From Candidatus Delongbacteria bacterium (lineage in GTDB: Bacteria; Bacteroidota; Bacteroidia; Bacteroidales; ML635J-15), in contig JAQIDD010000181.1 of NCBI GenBank assembly GCA_027858215.1, forward strand, positions 1 to 13,531: a stretch of 13,531 bases of DNA, in the 5' to 3' direction. Position 1 is the stretch's first letter; each line of letters starts with the position of its first letter. This document shows positions 10,401 to 13,531 of this stretch, piece after piece. The notes below the pieces were generated by a model. The model was not told where the DNA came from. It ran no database searches and saw nothing but the letters and a program-made list of their open reading frames with translations. Both the position numbers and the translations under genes were made by a program.

Positions 10401-12386
10401 ATCAACTGTGTTACACATTGCATTAGCACCATCAGCAACTGTGACCTCATATATTCCTGCACATAAACCACCTGTCGTTTGATTGTTAGGGGTGTTCCCG
10501 TCAGAATAATTGTAGGTAAAAGTAGCAGGGCCTGTGGAATTTACTGTTGCTGTTCCGTCGCAGTCACCAGGGCAAGAGGGATCAGTAGTAAAAACGCTCA
10601 CTGTTGGGATTGTTCCAACATCATCAATCGTAAATGATTCATCGTTGGTACATCCATTGGCATCTGTAACTGTTACACTATAGGATCCTCCACACAAACC
10701 GGTTTCAGTATCGTTTGTGCCACCAGATGACCATGAATATGAGCTAAGTCCGGTAGTAGCTGATGCTGTTCCATCGCAGAAGCCGCAATTTGATTGTGTG
10801 GTAGATACAGATACAGAAGGAGGTGGATCAACCGTCACTGGCATAGATTCCGATATAGTGCCGCCACAACCTCCGGAAATTGTATAAGTTATCGTAGCTG
10901 TACCCGGATTCTGAGCTGTAACAACACCGGATGAATTTACCGCAGCAACAAATGCGTTGTCGCTAGTCCAGGCTCCGGCACCTCCACCCAGAACAGCACC
11001 ATTGGCAACAAATGGTTCCGTATCACCTACGCATAACGGGCTTAGACCACTTACGGATGTCAATGCTGATTGTGGTGTTATTGTTACAGGCACGGTAGCA
11101 CATGCTGTATTATTACAATTTCCTTCAGCACGCACATAGAAAAAATTAACACTTGGAGAGGGTGTTACGGTAATAAATGTTCCGCTTCCGACATTTGTGC
11201 CACCACAACTTCCTGTGTACCATTCCCACGAAGCTCCGGTCCCAAGCGATCCGCCGACCCTGTTTAAGGTTATTGTTGACCCCTCACAGATAGAATCGGG
11301 ACTTGCTATAGCTCCTGTTGGTGCCGTTGATAAAGTCTCCACTGTCACAGTAACGTTGGCACAACCCGTAACAACACCACCACAAGGATAAGTGCCCACC
11401 CTGCGCACAAAATAATTGGTGGTTGATGTGGGTGAAACAGTAATAGAACTATTAGTACCTAAAACACTTCCGGTTCCACACCCCCCAATGAACCATTCAT
11501 AGGTGCAACCACCACCAGTTGTCCCTCCTGTGGCAGTAAGGGTTGTTGATCCACCATTGCATATTGTAGTTGTTCCGCTGATACCGGTTGGCGCTGTTGG
11601 TGGTTGTTGTACATTTACGGTAGCGCTTCCCTGTGTTCCCCAGCAACCATTATTTTCTGCCCTGAAGTAATACGTTCCTGAACTTGTTACGTTTTGCGAG
11701 GTAGAAGCAGTTGATGTGCTTGTACCATTACTGGTTGTGTTTTGCCAGTAAATTGTGCCTCCGCCGCCGCCGGTTGCCGTTAAGGTGGCACTGCCACAAT
11801 GATCCCCTCCCCCTGAGACACTGGTAACTCCGGGTCTTGCATATACAGTAACATCTATATCATCAGTACAATATGTGACCCCATTTGATCCAATTATTTC
11901 TGTTTCAAAAGTGTACGTTCCGGGGGAGGCGTTTGTAATGCTTGACGTATATTGATCCGTTCCATAAGATCCCCAACTCCAAGCTCCTGTATATCCATTT
12001 CGATAGTGTAAACGGGCATTGCCATCACAGCAGCCGGTGGTGCCATGAGTAACGGTAAAACTACCTCCTTCACATAATGTATAAGCGGTTGAGGTTGTGT
12101 TGCAATTTGATAAAGACCTTATCATTTCAACTTCAGGTTCGTCTGTTGTTGAGGAATCATTATCCCAATCATAGATGTAACCGGGTTGGGGACATTCATT
12201 ATCAATGTCGTTATTTATTTCTGTTTTGGATTTTTTATTGTCTGACTGGTAAGAATTTATTACAGCAGAATTTTCAAATTGGGCATCTTCAAGACAGGAT
12301 AGATTGTTAGTCATTGCAATGTCACTCTTCCCAAATCCTAAGGACAAAGAAAAAAAAGCAATACTTAATATAAAGACAATTCTCAT
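4479..12386 (-). CDS. Giant SprB-repeat surface adhesin with T9SS type B sorting domain
   Basis: A 2635-residue secreted protein in one unbroken frame. Order: signal peptide (1 to about 19), an acidic linker (20-90), four Ig-like units (about 91-437), a BIG2-like unit (438-520), 22 SprB-type repeats (522-2215), two Ig-like units (2217-2371), two PKD domains (2373-2539) and a type B C-terminal sorting domain (about 2541-2635). SprB of Flavobacterium johnsoniae is a mobile surface adhesin used in gliding; the repeat family is shared here, but gliding itself is inferred. The protein should leave by Sec and then T9SS. It is cysteine-rich (two to four per repeat) and acidic, and it lacks lysine from residue 55 to 2384. 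The ATG at 12386 directly precedes a good signal peptide. It lies 79 AT-rich bases after a small secreted-protein gene and may be co-transcribed with it or use its own promoter. SprB repeats occur in many Bacteroidota surface proteins, so a specific name is not justified. Confidence 0.92.
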   Translation of the reverse strand: MRIVFILSIAFFSLSLGFGKSDIAMTNNLSCLEDAQFENSAVINSYQSDNKKSKTEINNDIDNECPQPGYIYDWDNDSSTTDEPEVEMIRSLSNCNTTSTAYTLCEGGSFTVTHGTTGCCDGNARLHYRNGYTGAWSWGSYGTDQYTSSITNASPGTYTFETEIIGSNGVTYCTDDIDVTVYARPGVTSVSGGGDHCGSATLTATGGGGGTIYWQNTTSNGTSTSTASTSQNVTSSGTYYFRAENNGCWGTQGSATVNVQQPPTAPTGISGTTTICNGGSTTLTATGGTTGGGCTYEWFIGGCGTGSVLGTNSSITVSPTSTTNYFVRRVGTYPCGGVVTGCANVTVTVETLSTAPTGAIASPDSICEGSTITLNRVGGSLGTGASWEWYTGSCGGTNVGSGTFITVTPSPSVNFFYVRAEGNCNNTACATVPVTITPQSALTSVSGLSPLCVGDTEPFVANGAVLGGGAGAWTSDNAFVAAVNSSGVVTAQNPGTATITYTISGGCGGTISESMPVTVDPPPSVSVSTTQSNCGFCDGTASATTGLSSYSWSSGGTNDTETGLCGGSYSVTVTDANGCTNDESFTIDDVGTIPTVSVFTTDPSCPGDCDGTATVNSTGPATFTYNYSDGNTPNNQTTGGLCAGIYEVTVADGANAMCNTVDTFNISDPAPMSLTMNSSDAFCGLANGSASVSVGGNYTMPLYYNWSNGEITGSISGLSPGNYTVTVTDGNGCTAQNSITIVDTGIPFTVNTSVNQNAQCFGSCDGSATAIAAGSPGPYSYSWSSGTDPTIATVQGLCAGTHTVTVSEGACDVTATVNIPEPADITATISSNDAHCGQSDGDITVNASGGTVSGDYDYSWDCIPAQFTSTASNLPSGTYQVTVTDDNNCTASFAGSIMNVGGVTINETHSATLCSYSTDGSATINVLSGDPDFTYDWSHGVSNTTSATSHTLNNLAPGAYTVTVTDTWGCSAVTSFTIDVAPVLDATTLNATDISCNGLCDGTGSIQASGGTGASTYNWGAGNGNTPNQPDNTGLCPGNHIVTVTDANGCIATTSVNINEPPAISLSVTSTNSHCGQADGTASVVATGGTVAAGYSYLWSGGAQPTSANNTGLSAAGSPYVVTVTDDNNCSATATAIINNEVDPTISISNTTDITCSGDNDGTATVSIGGGSPPFSIAWGTTPVQNTPTATNLGPGTHFVTVTDMYGCTYVASAIINEPAELGVNLNATTIDCFGNCNGSAVANPNGGTTPYAYYWSDFQTIQTANGLCAGDYNVTITDDNGCTVEDSISITQNAEIVVTANITESDCGQSNGEIDLSVSGGSLPYDFDWDSGPQTEDILGIPAGTYEVTITDNIGCQTIEVFTVNDIAGPTVTISTSTDALCFGSCDGSATANVTGGTGPFNYEWNTTPVQTNPTATSLCAGAYTVEVTDMATGCMVVSGVTINEPPQLDATATIVDPNCNGVCDGEIQLTTFDGTPPYSYTWNGPGALPATEDLTGLCAGNYSVIIEDANGCSISRNYTLTEPSAISLTTSTVMTNCNGSCDGQATVNPVGGTSPYTYAWNDPTNQTTQSAVGLCPGFYNVVVTDDNGCTADIGVNVPDPLPLEFASTLTSDAMCFGYNDGDAIVNITGGTSPYSYTWSTGDNTNSVYNLTAGTHCVTIQDANNCRIDTCLMIDQPDAIDVSFNVTDENCNGSCDGEIAANVTGGTPGYIYNWSDSATSSTNNNLCVGLYQLTITDGHGCTFNTSAAVNGPAELNVVIQDTVRPHCGNSDGSITVGGTGGTPPYSYAWQNFPMNSTNTLDNIPNGNYTVTVTDSHSCTAMLVIPLNDVLAPVIDSINITNVDCYGNSTGEAEVFFTSATASNTIMWDDPASQSSALADNLEAGQYTVEVIDDNGCSTSETITITEPSVLNCYIDGYTDATCNGFCNGTAQAGFTGGTPPVSYSWTGGYNSQNVAGLCPGTYHVTVIDQNGCTAENELTISEPTLMTVTENITPVSCPGGNDGSISVSVTGGTSNYDYEWFGTTGNSPSVSGISSADYTVNVYNANDHNCFITETFFVPEPDPIVATLGSVNATCNMDNGSAFVESISGGTPGYNYTWQPGNITGTDSATNLAPGSYVCEIIDAYGCPASFNIDVGETSAPQLDNTIAEGVTCFGFNDGYGEVVVSGGSPPYTYQWNPNVTDQPVHDSLEAGLYMITVTDVDGCNIFATIPISSPDELIAIPSADDTICIGQTTNINVSAAGGSPPYTYEWELLGNGAAHNVSPEITTNYLVTVIDNAGCFSEPESVEITVRPPLDIVVTSPGAVCLGQTAILQATANGGDGDYTYNWGHGIVTENPQLAFSPETQTHFEVILTDGCGTPPDTAEITLTVSPQPVIDIVRTPTKGCAPLSVSFDNNTSNYTYAYHWNFDDEDSGDNNTSTLKNPVHDFEYPGYYDVSVVVTTDQGCSDSITVNVNIKENPTADFIAKPWTAGAYVSSVHFINQSFAATSWKWFFGDDGTSTMENPDHVFEENGDIPVKLIAFNNIGCTDTITQEVHIIEEHRFYMPTAINVHSPENNEFGPVGRGIDYDTYEMTIFNRWGELIFSTTDFDESWNGRTDHNKGDYVPNGTYTWVITLRDKFGKDHLYSGKVTVFK
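4482..4766 (-). other. T9SS type B C-terminal sorting domain (gliding-motility-associated CTD)
   Basis: The last 95 residues follow the type B (CHU_C / TIGR04131-like) plan: FYMPTAINVHSPENNEFGPVG, then YEMTIFNRWGELIF (the RWG motif), WNGRTDHNKGDYVPNGTY, TWVITLRDKFG and a final SGKVTVFK. In studied T9SS substrates this domain directs export across the outer membrane and is often linked to SprF/PorP-type partners. None is encoded in this window. Confidence 0.88.
4770..5738 (-). other. C-terminal Ig-like and PKD domains of the adhesin
   Basis: Residues 2217-2293 and 2294-2371 are Ig-like, each starting with a 'CxGQT' strand (C2230, C2307) and holding YTYEW or YTYNW. Residues 2373-2457 and 2458-2539 are PKD domains: GCAPLSVSFDN, YHWNFDDEDSGDNN, HDFEYPGYYDVSVVV in the first, and VHFINQS, WKWFFGDDGTST, HVFEENGDIPVKL in the second. 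Lysines reappear here (first at K2385). The segment joins the repeat stalk to the sorting domain. Confidence 0.82.
5742..10823 (-). repeat. Array of 22 SprB-type repeats, about 77 residues each
   Basis: Residues 522-2215 are 22 tandem units built as 'C(x3-4)[DN]G-x-AxVxxxGGtpPYxYxW ... LxxGxYxVTVTDxNGC ... [ED]P'. The first cysteine of each unit is at 534, 605, 683, 760, 836, 914, 996, 1075, 1156, 1233, 1308, 1383, 1461, 1539, 1617, 1692, 1768, 1845, 1923, 1998, 2076 and 2154, so spacing is 71-82 residues. Unit 2 departs most from the core, and units 6, 18 and 21 have unusual first loops. No two units look near-identical, so this is an old, diverged array rather than a recent DNA expansion. 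Each unit is expected to be a small beta-sandwich, giving a long beaded stalk outside the cell. Confidence 0.9.
10827..12116 (-). other. N-terminal Ig-like units and BIG2-like unit of the adhesin
   Basis: Residues 91-520 form five beta-sandwich-like units. Units at about 184-260, 261-350 and 351-437 share the plan '[DS]xxCxGxxxTLxAxGG ... YxW ... YYVRAxNxGC ... VTVxV', as in the Ig-like domains of T9SS substrates. The first unit (91-183) is more divergent and has a CC pair at 119-120. The last unit (438-520) has TSDNAFVAAVNSSGVVTAQN and GTATITYTISGGC, the pattern of bacterial Ig-like group 2 domains. Boundaries are by eye. Confidence 0.75.
12330..12386 (-). other. Signal peptide of the giant adhesin
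   Basis: Residues 1-19 have a basic R2, a hydrophobic core at 3-17 (IVFILSIAFFSLSLG) and small residues before a likely cut near G19/K20. No lipobox cysteine is present, so this is a Sec type I signal rather than a lipoprotein signal. The exact cleavage site is inferred. Confidence 0.8.
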
Positions 12387-12465
12387 TTTATTATTCGCTT
12401 CAATTTTAAAATCTGCTGTAAAAATATAATTTAAAAATTAAATATAAGATAAATATATAATCTAA

Positions 12466-13041
12466 TTATTCACTTTGTTTAATGCTTTCCAGATATTCCT
12501 GGTATGCTTCCGGATTATTTTCAATCCATTCTTTTTTACGTTTTGCATAATCAGCTTTATCTGCTTCCGGATTACCGGTATGTTTATATTCGGGGAATCC
12601 TTCAATAGCAATGGGCGTTCTGGGACTTTGTTCGGGATGTTCTTTTAATTGTTGATCTTGTTTTTCAAGATGTCCGTTTTTGGAAACGATTTTAAAAGCA
12701 TAATCCACATCAAGTTTTTTTAGAATATTACGGACATAAGCAGCATCTACATCCTGGTTAACATAAAGCTGGCATCTGTCTTCCATATTCGGGGTTTTGA
12801 ATATCCTGCCATCAGAGATCGAAGGATCCATGAGCAATCTTTCAAGTATGGCATTTTTATGATCTTCATCGTTTATACCATCAATATGAAAATAAACCGT
12901 TTTTTCAGGGCCCAAATTTTTCACATGAGTAAATTCCAGTACGGGTTCTTCAGCATTGAAAACACCCTGAGATAAGCCTGGGAAAGAAATCAGGCTGATC
13001 ATTGCAAGCAAGAAAATATATTTTCCAAAATTAGTATTCAT
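12466..13041 (-). CDS. Secreted 191-residue protein of unknown function
   Basis: I do not recognise a named family. Residues 1-25 form a signal peptide (FGKYIFLLAMISLISFPGLSQG), with a likely cut near Q25/G26. Residues about 47-118 read as beta-alpha-beta-beta-alpha-beta: KTVYFHIDGI, a helix EDHKNAILERLL, DGRIFKT, RCQLYVN, a helix AAYVRNILKKL, then YAFKIVSKNG. This resembles the ferredoxin-like fold of HMA domains but has no metal-binding CxxC. After a charged QK-rich linker, residues 149-183 carry a motif I recall in uncharacterised Bacteroidota proteins: FPEY-x-HTGNPEADKADYAKRK-x-WIENNPEAYQEY (each x one residue, split here). The gene sits 13 bases after a T9SS cargo gene and 79 bases before the giant adhesin, on the same strand. 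A periplasmic or surface accessory role is inferred from that position. It has no type B or type A sorting domain of its own. Confidence 0.72.
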   Translation of the reverse strand: MNTNFGKYIFLLAMISLISFPGLSQGVFNAEEPVLEFTHVKNLGPEKTVYFHIDGINDEDHKNAILERLLMDPSISDGRIFKTPNMEDRCQLYVNQDVDAAYVRNILKKLDVDYAFKIVSKNGHLEKQDQQLKEHPEQSPRTPIAIEGFPEYKHTGNPEADKADYAKRKKEWIENNPEAYQEYLESIKQSE

Positions 13042-13054
13042 GGTTACTGTTTTA

Positions 13055-13531
13055 TTAGTTTCTAAATAAAGTCACTTGTCCTTGTTTATTTTGTGTGTTA
13101 CCGTATTTGTCTTTGGTTGAAATTTTCCACATATAGATACCTTGTTCAGCGGGTTGACTTGTTTGCTGGTTAATCCCTTTCCAGGGATTGTCAAGATCAT
13201 CTGTTTCAAATATCAATTGTCCGTTTTTATCAAAGATCAACATTCTATATTCCATTGAGCGGATATCTTCTCCCACTGGTCCAAAACTTGCATTTACACC
13301 ATTGCTGGATACATTGAATGCGTTTGGCACATAATAATTATGTTCAATTTCAACGTCAAGTTTTTTTGTTACTTCCTGCATACATCCATGTTCATCAGAA
13401 ACCGTTAATTTAACCGGATATGTGCCGTTGGATTTAAACTCATAATCCACAACCGCTGTATTGAACTGCCTTTCGTCAACAGACCAATGACAGGAGATAT
13501 CTCCGGATTCTACAGTGCTAAAGGTATATAG
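13055..13531 (-). CDS. PKD-containing T9SS type B protein (5' end beyond the window)
   Basis: The frame stays open to the right edge, so only the last 158 residues are visible and the true start lies outside. A GTG at 13450 falls in mid-domain: residues before it (ISCHWSVDERQFNTAVV) complete a PKD domain with DYEFKSNGTYPVKLTVSDEHGC, so that GTG is not a start. From about 13345 down to 13058 is a type B sorting domain: YYVPNAFNVSSNG, ASFGPVG, YRMLIFDKNGQLIFETDD, PWKG, GIYMWKISTKDKYGN and a terminal QGQVTLFRN. It is a clear relative of the adhesin's sorting domain, sharing FGPVG, LIF and the terminal GxVTxF. The usual RWG is replaced by KNG. The protein is probably a second T9SS-exported surface protein, and the first gene of this cluster visible here. 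Confidence 0.88.
   Translation of the reverse strand, partial: LYTFSTVESGDISCHWSVDERQFNTAVVDYEFKSNGTYPVKLTVSDEHGCMQEVTKKLDVEIEHNYYVPNAFNVSSNGVNASFGPVGEDIRSMEYRMLIFDKNGQLIFETDDLDNPWKGINQQTSQPAEQGIYMWKISTKDKYGNTQNKQGQVTLFRN

Noticed and set aside
5742..10823. Tandem repetition that might be taken for a CRISPR array or recent DNA tandem repeat
   Set aside because: The repetition is at protein level with a period of about 77 codons in one open frame. Units differ widely in bases and there are no short identical repeats with unique spacers.
12350..12357. Run of eight A bases in the adhesin signal-peptide coding region as a phase-variation tract
   Set aside because: Eight-base T runs on the plus strand also occur inside the exonuclease (1561-1568) and alanine dehydrogenase (about 2158-2165) genes, so such runs are ordinary here. 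The tract is short for slippage control.
13448..13450. GTG as start of a 131-residue protein at the right edge
   Set aside because: The frame remains open to the window edge and the residues upstream of the GTG complete a PKD domain.

Overview
The window looks like a chromosomal segment of a member of the Bacteroidota (Bacteroidia/Flavobacteriia-like; I cannot place it further). The evidence is two proteins with type IX secretion system (T9SS) type B C-terminal sorting domains, a giant SprB-repeat adhesin, moderately AT-rich DNA, no obvious Shine-Dalgarno sequences before the starts, and a Bacteroidota-style alanine dehydrogenase with an N-terminal extension.

Left part (1-4112): a plus-strand TauE/SafE-family membrane transporter converges on a minus-strand run of three ordinary genes. 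In transcription order these are a family 9 glycosyltransferase (heptosyltransferase-like), alanine dehydrogenase and exodeoxyribonuclease III. The gaps between the three are 82 and 49 bases. They have no evident common pathway and look like core genes. A 366-base gap without a gene (4113-4478) separates them from the surface-protein locus.

Right part (4479-13531): a minus-strand cluster, read right to left. First comes the 3' end of a PKD-containing T9SS type B protein that runs off the window edge. Then, 13 bases on, a 191-residue secreted protein of unknown function. Then, 79 bases on, a 2635-residue adhesin. The adhesin has a signal peptide, four Ig-like units, a BIG2-like unit, 22 SprB-type repeats of about 77 residues, two further Ig-like units, two PKD domains and a type B sorting domain. 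It should cross the inner membrane by Sec, cross the outer membrane by T9SS, and end up as a long filament-like surface protein for adhesion or gliding. The small secreted protein between two T9SS cargos is a candidate partner or accessory factor.

The most interesting signals are inside the adhesin. The repeats fall into a four-cysteine and a two-cysteine class with perfect covariation of the extra cysteine pair (10 versus 12 repeats). A second loop-length class predicts the linker that follows. A stretch of 2330 residues contains no lysine, and 1098 of these contain neither lysine nor arginine. I see no RNA genes, CRISPR array, insertion sequence or prophage.
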